Shown: one piece after another, positions 1-7,202 of the stretch
Numbering within the stretch: position 1 is the first letter of the stretch
Layout: each line of letters begins with the position of its first letter
Assembly (NCBI GenBank): GCA_005788145.1
Contig: SXYY01000023.1
Location: 1 to 10,540, forward strand
DNA length: 10,540 bases
Source of the DNA: Bacteroidota bacterium
GTDB lineage: Bacteria; Bacteroidota; Bacteroidia; NS11-12g; UBA955
Reading direction: 5' to 3'
Position numbers and translations under genes: made by a program
Notes under the pieces: generated by a model
Told to the model about the DNA's origin: nothing
Seen by the model: only the letters and a program-made list of their open reading frames with translations
The model's database searches: none

Positions 1-539
1 GAGCCCGGTACACAGCGCAGCACAGGCAAATCAGCTGGCGAGCGAGCTGGCCTGTGAGTTTTCCACGCGCGAAGTCCAAAATCGGTGGTTCGTTTGATCA
101 ATATCAATACTTCATTTGCGGACCGGGTCCTATGATGGAAGTAATCAAAGACGGCTTGCGCAACCTAGGTATATCGGGTGACCGCGTCAACACTGAGTAT
201 TTCTCAGCGCCGACAGGCAAGAGTTCTGCGGATGAAAAACCATCCCAAAGCACCGATTTCAATGGTATTTCGGATGTAACATTGACCGTTTATGGTAAAA
301 CACACACCATCACTTGCGATCAAAATACAACCATTTTGAATGCTGCCATGAAACAGGGTATTGATCCACCCTACAGTTGTACAGTGGGTGTTTGCACCAC
401 TTGTAGGGCCAAAGTGACGGTGGGTAAAATGCACATGTTGGAGCGCGAAGGTTTGAGCGATGCAGAAATTGCTGATGGGTATGTACTTACCTGTCAGTCA
501 GTACCCCGCAGTGCTGAAATTACCTTAAAATACGAATAA
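1..539 (+). CDS. PaaE-like ferredoxin reductase, C-terminal part (5' partial, probable frame disturbance)
   Basis: This is the C-terminal part of a flavin/iron-sulfur reductase that passes electrons from NAD(P)H through a plant-type [2Fe-2S] cluster to a partner oxygenase. The NAD-binding end is visible as CGPGPMM (codons from 117). A C-terminal ferredoxin domain follows, with cluster cysteines at codons 378, 393, 402 and 492 in the C-x4-C-x2-C...C pattern (CTVGVCTTC, then LTCQS). The NAD domain before the ferredoxin domain is the order of PaaE, the reductase of phenylacetyl-CoA epoxidase, but the oxygenase partner cannot be known from this fragment. The FAD domain and true start lie left of the window. 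A GTG at 54 would open an ORF in this frame but would begin inside the NAD domain, so I do not accept it as the start. Before about position 95 another frame looks more protein-like (see findings). The stop TAA is at 537-539. A generic ferredoxin-NADP reductase is the alternative. Confidence 0.8.
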   Translation, partial: ARYTAQHRQISWRASWPVSFPRAKSKIGGSFDQYQYFICGPGPMMEVIKDGLRNLGISGDRVNTEYFSAPTGKSSADEKPSQSTDFNGISDVTLTVYGKTHTITCDQNTTILNAAMKQGIDPPYSCTVGVCTTCRAKVTVGKMHMLEREGLSDAEIADGYVLTCQSVPRSAEITLKYE

Positions 540-545
540 TGAACC

Positions 546-560
546 ATGGCCTTTGGCCAT
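546..560. terminator. Small hairpin between convergent genes, possible terminator
   Basis: ATGGCC (546-551) and GGCCAT (555-560) form a perfect 6-bp inverted repeat around a TTT loop. It lies just after the reductase stop codon and about 60 bp beyond the stop of the opposing rluD gene. Its position suits transcription ending, possibly from both sides. No clear T-run follows on either strand, so it does not meet the usual intrinsic terminator pattern and could be chance. Confidence 0.25.
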
Positions 561-617
561 CTTCATCCCGGTTTTCCTCGCTCATGAACGGTCTCCGCTC
601 CCAATTGCCGGATTCCA

Positions 618-1664
618 TTATTCATCATCGGCCTCCATTGCTGGCGCAGCTTGGGTATACTTCCTGATTTTGTTTAAGACCGTGCTGAAATCATCGGGCA
701 GTTCGCTGCTGAAATACATTTTTTCGCCGGTGGTTGGATGGATGAATCCCAGTTCTTTGGCGTGCAACGCTTGGCGCGGCATGATGGTGAAACAATTTTC
801 AATAAACGGCTTGAATTTGGGCAGTGCAGAACCTTTCCGAATTTCCAAACCGCCGTACAATTCATCAGAAAACAAAGGGTGTTTGATGCTTGCAAAGTGG
901 GCACGTATTTGGTGCGTTCGGCCTGTTTCCAATTCGCACTGAACCAGTGAAGCGAAGTAAAAATTTTCCAGGGTTTTGTAGTGAGAGATGGCCAATTTGC
1001 CCTCTTCTTCGGTTTCAAAGCACTTCGATCTTCTGCGGTCTGATGGGTCGCGGTTCAAATAGCTACGGATGGTGCCATCTTTGGGTTTGGGTTCGCCCCA
1101 TACCAGCGCCCAATACCTGCGGTGAATGCTGTGGTCGTAGAATTGTTTACCCAGGTGGGATAGGGCAAAATCGGTCTTGCCGATGACCAACAATCCAGAG
1201 GTGTCTTTATCGATGCGATGCACCAAGCCGGGTCTGTGGTATTGATCTTTTGTTGGAAGCTGTCCAAAATGGTAAACCAACGCATTGACCAAGGTGCCAG
1301 AATAGTTGTTATGCCCGGGGTGCACCACCATGCCTGCCACTTTGTTCACCACCAATAAGTCATCATCTTCATATACGATGTTGATGGGAATGTTTTCAGG
1401 ATAAACTTCCGTATCGCGGGGTGCGGTTGGCAACAATACACGAACATGATCGTTCGGTTTGATTTTATAATTGCTCTTGGTGGGTTTGTCATTGACCACC
1501 ACGGCACCAGATTCGATCCCTGCTTGGATTTTGGAGCGACTTGCATTCGCAATTTTATGCATCAACCACTTGTCGATGCGCATTTGCTCTTGCCCCGGAT
1601 CAGCGGTAAACGCGTAGTGTTCATATAATCCTTCGTCGAGGATCTCTTCTTCTGCTAAACTCAC
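618..1664 (-). CDS. rluD: 23S rRNA pseudouridine synthase, RluD/RluA family
   Basis: This 348-aa cytoplasmic enzyme is predicted to isomerise specific uridines of 23S rRNA to pseudouridine. An N-terminal S4 RNA-binding domain covers roughly residues 28-78 (RIDKWL, then SRSKIQAGIESGAVVVND). The catalytic domain follows, with the family signature GLVHRIDKDTSGLLV at 146-160; Asp152 is the expected catalytic residue. The second conserved block ETGRTHQIRAH is at 246-256. The length is normal for RluD, which is usually a little over 300 aa, with a short acidic N-terminal extension and tail. The start is GTG at 1664, eight bases after the stop of the metallophosphatase gene, so it is probably the last gene of a three-gene transcript. 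The next internal Met (residue 28) would leave almost nothing before the S4 domain, so GTG is preferred. Assignment to RluD rather than another RluA-family member rests on the S4 domain and overall resemblance. Confidence 0.93.
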   Translation of the reverse strand: MSLAEEEILDEGLYEHYAFTADPGQEQMRIDKWLMHKIANASRSKIQAGIESGAVVVNDKPTKSNYKIKPNDHVRVLLPTAPRDTEVYPENIPINIVYEDDDLLVVNKVAGMVVHPGHNNYSGTLVNALVYHFGQLPTKDQYHRPGLVHRIDKDTSGLLVIGKTDFALSHLGKQFYDHSIHRRYWALVWGEPKPKDGTIRSYLNRDPSDRRRSKCFETEEEGKLAISHYKTLENFYFASLVQCELETGRTHQIRAHFASIKHPLFSDELYGGLEIRKGSALPKFKPFIENCFTIMPRQALHAKELGFIHPTTGEKMYFSSELPDDFSTVLNKIRKYTQAAPAMEADDE

Positions 1665-1672
1665 GGTGCAAA

Positions 1673-2572
1673 TTAAATGCTAAACCGCAGTTGTCCGAGC
1701 ATTAATCCACCCCAACCGGCCTGATTTACCAAAACAGTTTGTCCTTTGGCATTGGTAACCTCTGTGGCTTTTTCCAAAAAGGTATGGGTATGTCCGCCCA
1801 TAATTGCAGTGATACCATGGCTTTGGGCAGCAAGTTTTAGGTCGTCGATTTTATCGGTATCGTAGGAATAGCCCAAATGAGAAATCACAAAAACCGCATC
1901 GCAATGTGCATCGGTTCTGAGGTAATCCACTGTTTTTTGGAGGGTTGTAACGGGGTCTTGGTATCCAAGGCCGGGGATCATGCGGTCGAGGATCAGGTTT
2001 TCTGGACTAATACCCACAGCGGTTATACCGATGGTTTTGCCACCCATTTTCACCAATCGATAGGGTTTTACAAATTCCTTTAATCGTGTTTTGGATAGGT
2101 CATAGTTGCAATTGAGCATTCCAACGCCGGGGTTTTTCTCGAGCATATTGGCCAAGTGTTCGATGCCATTGTCGAAATCGTGATTGCCCATGGTTGTGGC
2201 GTGGTAGCCCATATTTTGCATCCATTGGTATTCCACTGCGCCACCAAACAGGTTGAAATAGGGGGTGCCTTGGAAAACATCGCCACAATCTAACAACAGT
2301 ACATGGGGGTGTAGTTTTCTGTGTTGTTGGATGAGGGTCGCTAGGTTGGCGATGCCTCCTTTTCCAGCCATAGGATGGTTGGCGGGGAAGGGTTCGATGC
2401 GGGAATGCAAGTCATTGGTGTGCAACACGAGCAAGTCTAGGCGGTCCTGCGCTTTGTTTTTGCTACTGTCCGAAGCTGATTGCAGTGTTTTTGCCATCGC
2501 ATTCATGGGCAAGGCCGCACCCGCCGCAATGATTGCCATTTGATGCAAAAAGCGTTTTCTATTGAGGCTCAT
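1673..2572 (-). CDS. Metallophosphatase: N-terminal catalytic half of a split 5'-nucleotidase
   Basis: A 299-aa exported metallophosphoesterase of the UshA/CD73 type, predicted to hydrolyse 5'-nucleotides or related phosphate esters with a two-metal centre. All five motifs are present: NDLH (D54, H56), GDVFQG (D98), GNHDFDN (N130, H131, D134), SHLGY (H232) and GGHTH (H261, H263). The chain ends soon after the last motif, so the usual C-terminal substrate-binding domain is absent; it is encoded by the upstream gene, whose end this gene overlaps by 14 nt (2559-2572). The N terminus, NRKRFLHQ followed by a hydrophobic alanine-rich stretch to about residue 27 (AMA), resembles a Tat signal with RK in place of RR; Sec export is also possible. 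The ATG at 2572 is supported by this signal peptide. The exact substrate (AMP, UDP-sugars, NAD or cyclic nucleotides) cannot be read from the sequence. Confidence 0.9.
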   Translation of the reverse strand: MSLNRKRFLHQMAIIAAGAALPMNAMAKTLQSASDSSKNKAQDRLDLLVLHTNDLHSRIEPFPANHPMAGKGGIANLATLIQQHRKLHPHVLLLDCGDVFQGTPYFNLFGGAVEYQWMQNMGYHATTMGNHDFDNGIEHLANMLEKNPGVGMLNCNYDLSKTRLKEFVKPYRLVKMGGKTIGITAVGISPENLILDRMIPGLGYQDPVTTLQKTVDYLRTDAHCDAVFVISHLGYSYDTDKIDDLKLAAQSHGITAIMGGHTHTFLEKATEVTNAKGQTVLVNQAGWGGLMLGQLRFSI

Positions 2573-3407
2573 GGTAGATGCGGATTTGTTTGCGTGGATC
2601 GATGAATTTGTTGGCTTCGTATTCGGCCTTCAACTGTTGCGCCAAAACCGTTCTCAAGTTTATGCCCGTGTAATGGATTTTCTTGGCGTGCTTGAGCATG
2701 GTGAAGCCATCGCCGCCCACCACCATGTATGAGTTCACGGCAAACAGGTAATCACGACGGGTATCCATCGGCTGGGTGTACTGGGGTTTCAACAGGTCTT
2801 GGATGCTATTGCAGGGTTGGGCATTCAGTTTGACTGATCGGTAGTGATTCTCTTTGCGGGTGGCGCCTTTGTTGTACGACATAAGAAAACCGGATGCTGG
2901 TGTCCCTTGTAACTGGGCGATGTATTGGAACAGGCTATCCACGTAAATGCCTGGCAGTTGTACCAAAACTAGTTCATTCTCAAAGGGCATCACCTCGAAC
3001 AATTGCTGCATGGTCACTGGGCCGGGGTAGAAACCGCTACGAAACCCGCCGTTGTTGCTAATGGCGAAATGACAGGGCACCCCGAATTCTTTGATGCTGA
3101 TGGTGTTGGCGCTGAGGAGCATGTAATCGGCGGCCAACCGACCCAAATTGCCAACGAAAAAAGCATTGGAAAAGGGGGAGTCGATGGTGGCGATGTACTC
3201 AGACATCTGTGTTTCCATGGCCGATCGATAGGGTTTAATCAAAACAGTGGTGAGTGAATCATCGGCCACTGAATCATTGACTGCAATATTGTTGATGGCT
3301 GTGAAAGAAGTCTCATGAAAACGGCCTGTTTTTTTGGCAAAACAGCCGCTGAAAATCAACAAGATACCAATGAAAAAGAGCGTTGGCAGGCCTTTTCTTT
3401 GGGTCAT
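2559..3407 (-). CDS. Lipoprotein with 5'-nucleotidase C-terminal (substrate-binding) domain
   Basis: A 282-aa putative lipoprotein made only of the 5'-nucleotidase C-terminal domain, which in UshA/CD73 enzymes binds the nucleotide base and ribose. From the ATG at 3407 the protein starts MTQRK, followed by a hydrophobic segment and the lipobox-like LIFSGC, with Cys22 as the likely lipidated residue. Family blocks are NNGGFR (118-123), GPVTMQQLFEVMPFENELV (129-147), SGFLMSY (172-178) and FAVNSYMVVGGDGF (222-235); the Phe residues of the last two are likely to stack on the base. An upstream start at 3446 adds 13 residues before the signal peptide; I prefer 3407 because it puts a short basic n-region directly before the hydrophobic core. 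This is the first gene of the minus-strand unit and overlaps the catalytic-half gene by 14 nt. The two products probably form one enzyme at the membrane or in the periplasm; that is inference. Confidence 0.87.
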   Translation of the reverse strand: MTQRKGLPTLFFIGILLIFSGCFAKKTGRFHETSFTAINNIAVNDSVADDSLTTVLIKPYRSAMETQMSEYIATIDSPFSNAFFVGNLGRLAADYMLLSANTISIKEFGVPCHFAISNNGGFRSGFYPGPVTMQQLFEVMPFENELVLVQLPGIYVDSLFQYIAQLQGTPASGFLMSYNKGATRKENHYRSVKLNAQPCNSIQDLLKPQYTQPMDTRRDYLFAVNSYMVVGGDGFTMLKHAKKIHYTGINLRTVLAQQLKAEYEANKFIDPRKQIRIYHEPQ

Positions 3408-3531
3408 TTTCCCGATGTGGTAACCATGTTCTCTCATTGCTACCACAAATTTGGTGTTTGCAATGTGAATTTCTTGCTAAATAATTGGTGAATTGGTCTT
3501 AAAGTGGTGTTTTTTTTGTGATTTTTGCATT
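3408..3531. promoter_or_regulatory. Divergent control region between nucleotidase and lamin-tail/TonB operons
   Basis: This is the only divergent intergenic region and must hold the start signals for both operons. For the plus strand, GATTTTTG at 3520-3527 is one mismatch from the Bacteroidota -7 consensus TAnnTTTG, and an 8-T run lies at 3510-3517; if used, the transcript would have almost no leader before the ATG at 3532. For the minus strand, CAAATTTG (3446-3453, palindromic) is also one mismatch from TAnnTTTG and would fit translation from 3407. No convincing -33 TTG partner is seen for either. AATTTGGTG (3448-3456), AATTGGTG (3483-3490) and AATTGGT (3491-3497) form a small repeat family that could be operator sites. 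All individual elements are weak; the regional role is inferred from gene orientation. Confidence 0.5.
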
Positions 3532-4479
3532 ATGAAAAAAACGATTGGCATTTTTTGCATCGCCCTTATGGGTGTGTTTCAGGCAAAAGCCCAGTGTAAT
3601 GAAATTTTTATCTCTGAGTATGTAGAGGGTTCTCGCAACAACAAGGCGTTGGAAATTTACAACCCAACCAGCACCGCCATTGATTTGAGTAAATACCGCG
3701 TTACCCGCTGGCAGAATGGTTCAGCCGCATGGACAGCCCAAATGTCGGACCTGCTATCGGGAACCATCCAACCCAAAGACGTGATGGTCTTGGTGATTGA
3801 TCGCAGAGATACCACCCAAACCGGACAGGATACACCTGTGGTATTGCCATTGCGTTTGAAGGCAGATTTGTTTTTGAGCAAAGATTATAACACCAGCTAC
3901 AGCATGAGTTTCAACGGCGATGATGCGATGTCGATTGATAAATACAACGACGCCACTGCCAAGTGGGTTCCCGTTGATATTTTTGGAAAAATTGGCGAGC
4001 GTCCCAGTCCCGCTTGGAGCGACAAGCCCCCATACACTGGAACAGGTACATGGTATTCCATGGACAAAACATTGATTCGCAAAGACAGTGTGATGACAGG
4101 TGTTGCCAAGAACCCATTGGAATTCAACCCCAAATTGGAATGGGTGTTGTATCCCCGCGATATGTTTGATTCATTGGGATTCCACCGTTGCATGTGCACA
4201 CAAGGACCAAGTGCATCAACAAAGGCCCCATTCATCAGTCAAGTAGCATTGTATCCCAATCCGGCAATTACTTCCGCCACGGTTTTCTTGTCCTTTGAAA
4301 TGGAAAGATTGGTTTGTTTGAACGCCGCTGGACAAGTTGTATCAGTGAAGTACGATCATGTTGGCATGGATGACATGTCGCAGTATAGCTTGGATGTTGC
4401 CCATCTTTCTGCGGGAGTTTACACGTTGGAATTCATCGGACAGAATGGTGCTAAGGCTTCGGCCAAATTGATCAAATAA
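3532..4479 (+). CDS. Secreted lamin-tail-domain protein with T9SS type A sorting domain
   Basis: A 315-aa protein exported by Sec and then by the type IX system. The signal peptide runs from MKKTIG to AKA (residues 1-20), leaving Gln21 at the mature start. A lamin-tail (LTD) domain follows, with the typical opening EIFISEYVEGSRNNKALEIY (24-43) and DLSKYRV, ending near residue 218. The C-terminal ~75 residues (from ALYPNP at 239) form the T9SS type A sorting domain, with LSAGVYTLEF and a basic end LIK. LTD domains occur in many secreted bacterial proteins, often beside or fused to nucleases and phosphatases; their ligand is not settled. The start is set at ATG 3532 because an in-frame TTG at 3493 only adds residues ahead of a good signal peptide. 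Its TAA shares a base with the ATG of the receptor gene (TAATG), indicating translational coupling. No catalytic motif is seen, so a binding or surface role is likely. Confidence 0.87.
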   Translation: MKKTIGIFCIALMGVFQAKAQCNEIFISEYVEGSRNNKALEIYNPTSTAIDLSKYRVTRWQNGSAAWTAQMSDLLSGTIQPKDVMVLVIDRRDTTQTGQDTPVVLPLRLKADLFLSKDYNTSYSMSFNGDDAMSIDKYNDATAKWVPVDIFGKIGERPSPAWSDKPPYTGTGTWYSMDKTLIRKDSVMTGVAKNPLEFNPKLEWVLYPRDMFDSLGFHRCMCTQGPSASTKAPFISQVALYPNPAITSATVFLSFEMERLVCLNAAGQVVSVKYDHVGMDDMSQYSLDVAHLSAGVYTLEFIGQNGAKASAKLIK

Positions 4480-7187
4480 TGCGTAAGATCTTCCTGTTGG
4501 GATTGGGTACGCTGTTGTCGGTCATAGCAACGGCCCAAGTCACGGTGAAGGGAAAAGTCATGGATGCCATCAGTGGGGAACTGCTTGAAGGCGTGTCCAT
4601 TTCAACCCGCAACCAAACAGCCCTTTCGGCCAAAGACGGCAGTTATACCCTGGTATTGCCCATGGGCGAATATGTTTTGGTCGCCAAATTAGAGGGTTTC
4701 GATAACGACAGTGTTTTCCTGCAGGCCGATCGAAATTTGATCACAGACGTCAATTTTAAACTTGATAACCAAAGCGCAGCGATGCAAGCGGTACAAATTA
4801 CCACGAGCATTGCCAAAAACAGAAAAACGCCCGTTGCTTATTCCAACTTTACGGGAAAAGACATTGCCGAGCGATTGGGTAGTACCGATTTGCCGTTGTT
4901 GTTGAACCAAACGCCAGGTGTTTACGCCACTTCTCAGGGAGGCGGTGCTGGTGATGCCCGCATCAGCATTCGTGGTTTTAGCCAGCGAAATATTGCAGTG
5001 ATGGTGGATGGCATTCCTGTGAACGACATGGAAAACGGACAAGTGTATTGGAGCAACTGGTTTGGTTTGGGCGGTGTTACGGCATTGACCCAAGTGCAGC
5101 GGGGACTCGGATCATCGCGCATCGCCAACCCTGCTGTGGGTGGTACCATGAACATCATCACCAAAGGCATATCGCAACAAGCCCGATTGGAAGCCAATGT
5201 GGAATTGGGGGATAGCAAATACGAACAGTTTTCAATGAACTATTGCAGCGGTCGTCTCAAAGGCGGTTGGGGTGCGTTGTTGAGTGTGACCAAACGCCAG
5301 AGTACGGGCTATGTAGACTACCTCTACGACGATATGTACTCTTATTTCGGCAAGGTAGAAAAGCAATGGAAGACCAAATCAAATGGTTCGCATACCCTGA
5401 GTTTTGTGGGTGTAGGTGCGCCACAGAGCCATGGTCAGCGCAGTTTCAGGGCCAGACTTTCGATGTACGATCGGGCAATGGCACAGGAATTGGGCATCGA
5501 TACGGTATTGCCGCGCATGGCCTACAACCAAGGCAATCGCTACAACCAACATTGGGGCTATTTGAATGAGGCAACGGTGAGTGCTGACAAAACAGATACG
5601 ATCTGGGCGCGTCGGTACGCTTTGAACGAGCGGGAGAATATGTTCCACAAACCCCAGTTTTATGTAAAGCACGATTGGTCAGTTTCGAAAAAGACATTGG
5701 TGACCACTACGGCGTATGCTTCCTATGGTCGCGGTGGTGGGGTGAGTTCGAATAGTACACTGAAGATTCCTCAATTGCCGCAAAACTATGGGCAGTACGA
5801 TTTTCAGGGTATTTACTTCCTGAACTCATCGGGCAGTGATTTTACTACACCCATTGATCCCAAATATTCGCTTACAGAGAACAAATCGGCCGGGATTTTG
5901 CAGCGCGCCGTGAATAACCACAACTGGTATGGTCTGTTGAATACCACCCAACACAAGTTGAACAATTTGTGGTCGCTTACAGGCGGTATCGACTTGCGCA
6001 CATACCGTGGAAGGCACTACCGCGAGGGCTACAATTTGTTGGGCGGCGATTATTTCATCCCCAGTCAGGCAGAAAAGAATCCATCTTACGACGCCAAGCA
6101 CATGTACCGCGAGGGCGATATTTTTGGCTACAACAACGATGGTTTGGTGCGGTGGGCAGGTTTGTTTGGCGAGTTGGAATACAGCAAGAATCGCACAACG
6201 GCATTCGTGAATGTGAGTGTTTCCAATACTTGGTTGCAGCGCATTGACTATTTCAAGTTGAATTTGGACAGTCAGTACGGACAGAAAACGGACTGGGTTC
6301 AGCGCAAGGGATACACGTTTAAAACCGGAGTTAACCATAACATTAGCCGCAAGTTGAACCTTTTTGGGAATGTGGGATATTTGAACCGACCAACACGATT
6401 TAGCAATGTGTTCGACAACCGAAACGTGCAGGTGCGCGACATTCGCAATGAGCGGGTGATGGCGGTAGAGGGCGGATCCGGCTACAAATCGAAGCGTTTG
6501 GCTTTGAACTTCAATGCTTACTACACCCTTTGGATGAACAAGCCGGTGGATTTCCTGTCTACTTTTACGGATTTGGACGGCAACAATTACAGTTTCAACA
6601 TCAATGGTTTGGGTGCACGTCATATGGGTGCTGAGTTGCAGGCTTCTTTCCGGGCAGGCGATGGCATTACATTGGAGGGCAGTTTGAGCGTGGGCGATTG
6701 GATTTGGAATTCGGGTTCGGAGGTGATTGTTCGGAACGATTTGGGCGACAGCATCGCCAAAGTCGATTTTGATGCTACCGGTGTTCACGTGGGCGATGCG
6801 GCGCAGCAGCAGGTTGCATTGTTGATGCGTTGGGAGCCAACCTATTTGAAAGGGGCCTATTTCACGGCACAGTACATTCGATTTGCCAAGCATTATGCCG
6901 ATTTTGACCCTACTGCATTGCGGGGCGATTATAAAGGTCAGGAGTCATTCACATTGCCCAGTTACTGGTACATGAACTTGACAGGAGGGTACAAATGGAC
7001 GATGAAAGGGGGCATGAAAGTGCAGATTTATGGCATGGTCAACAACGTAACCAACAATTTGTACATCAGCGACGGTCAGCATCGAAACGTGGATGGAAAC
7101 CCCATCAACACCTTTAATCCCAAGAATTTGGAAGTCTATGTTTCGCAGGGCTTGCGCTTTACGACGGGAATCAGAATCACCTATTAA
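4479..7187 (+). CDS. TonB-dependent outer-membrane receptor with carboxypeptidase-regulatory-like domain
   Basis: A 902-aa outer-membrane transporter powered by TonB/ExbBD. Layout: signal peptide 1-19 (IATA, then Gln20); CarboxypepD_reg-like beta-sandwich about 21-95 (VTVKGKVMDAISGELLEGVS, KDGSYTLVLPMGEY); linker; plug domain about 115-230 with NRKTPVAYSNFTGKDI, LLLNQTPGVYATSQGG, ISIRGFSQRNIAVMVDGIPV and GGTMNIITK; then the beta-barrel, ending in LRFTTGIRITY with a terminal aromatic residue. The plug resembles Bacteroidota receptors that act without a SusD lipoprotein, and no susD gene is adjacent, which argues for a small or soluble ligand. It is coupled to the lamin-tail gene upstream (1-nt overlap) and followed after 15 nt by the endonuclease gene. 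The ligand is unknown: neighbours suggest nucleic-acid fragments, nucleotides or a phosphate ester, but iron-chelate uptake is an alternative that the sequence cannot exclude. Confidence 0.93.
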   Translation: MRKIFLLGLGTLLSVIATAQVTVKGKVMDAISGELLEGVSISTRNQTALSAKDGSYTLVLPMGEYVLVAKLEGFDNDSVFLQADRNLITDVNFKLDNQSAAMQAVQITTSIAKNRKTPVAYSNFTGKDIAERLGSTDLPLLLNQTPGVYATSQGGGAGDARISIRGFSQRNIAVMVDGIPVNDMENGQVYWSNWFGLGGVTALTQVQRGLGSSRIANPAVGGTMNIITKGISQQARLEANVELGDSKYEQFSMNYCSGRLKGGWGALLSVTKRQSTGYVDYLYDDMYSYFGKVEKQWKTKSNGSHTLSFVGVGAPQSHGQRSFRARLSMYDRAMAQELGIDTVLPRMAYNQGNRYNQHWGYLNEATVSADKTDTIWARRYALNERENMFHKPQFYVKHDWSVSKKTLVTTTAYASYGRGGGVSSNSTLKIPQLPQNYGQYDFQGIYFLNSSGSDFTTPIDPKYSLTENKSAGILQRAVNNHNWYGLLNTTQHKLNNLWSLTGGIDLRTYRGRHYREGYNLLGGDYFIPSQAEKNPSYDAKHMYREGDIFGYNNDGLVRWAGLFGELEYSKNRTTAFVNVSVSNTWLQRIDYFKLNLDSQYGQKTDWVQRKGYTFKTGVNHNISRKLNLFGNVGYLNRPTRFSNVFDNRNVQVRDIRNERVMAVEGGSGYKSKRLALNFNAYYTLWMNKPVDFLSTFTDLDGNNYSFNINGLGARHMGAELQASFRAGDGITLEGSLSVGDWIWNSGSEVIVRNDLGDSIAKVDFDATGVHVGDAAQQQVALLMRWEPTYLKGAYFTAQYIRFAKHYADFDPTALRGDYKGQESFTLPSYWYMNLTGGYKWTMKGGMKVQIYGMVNNVTNNLYISDGQHRNVDGNPINTFNPKNLEVYVSQGLRFTTGIRITY

Positions 7188-7202
7188 TTTCGAAAAGAAA
7201 AT

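Noticed and set aside
54..56. GTG at 54 as the start of the reductase
   Set aside because: It would start inside the NAD-binding domain, leaving out the FAD domain; the gene is cut by the window edge.
553..942. A 129-codon plus-strand open frame opposite rluD
   Set aside because: It overlaps the conserved rluD catalytic region on the other strand and shows no family resemblance; treated as a shadow.
3493..3495. TTG at 3493 as the start of the lamin-tail protein
   Set aside because: It would add 13 residues before a clean signal peptide that begins at ATG 3532, and it falls in the likely promoter region.
5826..6893. A 355-codon open frame on the minus strand, antisense to the receptor gene
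   Set aside because: It lies wholly inside the well-supported receptor gene, has no recognisable domain or signal, and its composition looks like a mirror of the plus-strand codon pattern.
4479..7187. SusC-type polysaccharide utilisation locus
   Set aside because: No SusD-like lipoprotein, glycoside hydrolase or polysaccharide lyase is present, and the receptor is shorter than typical SusC proteins.
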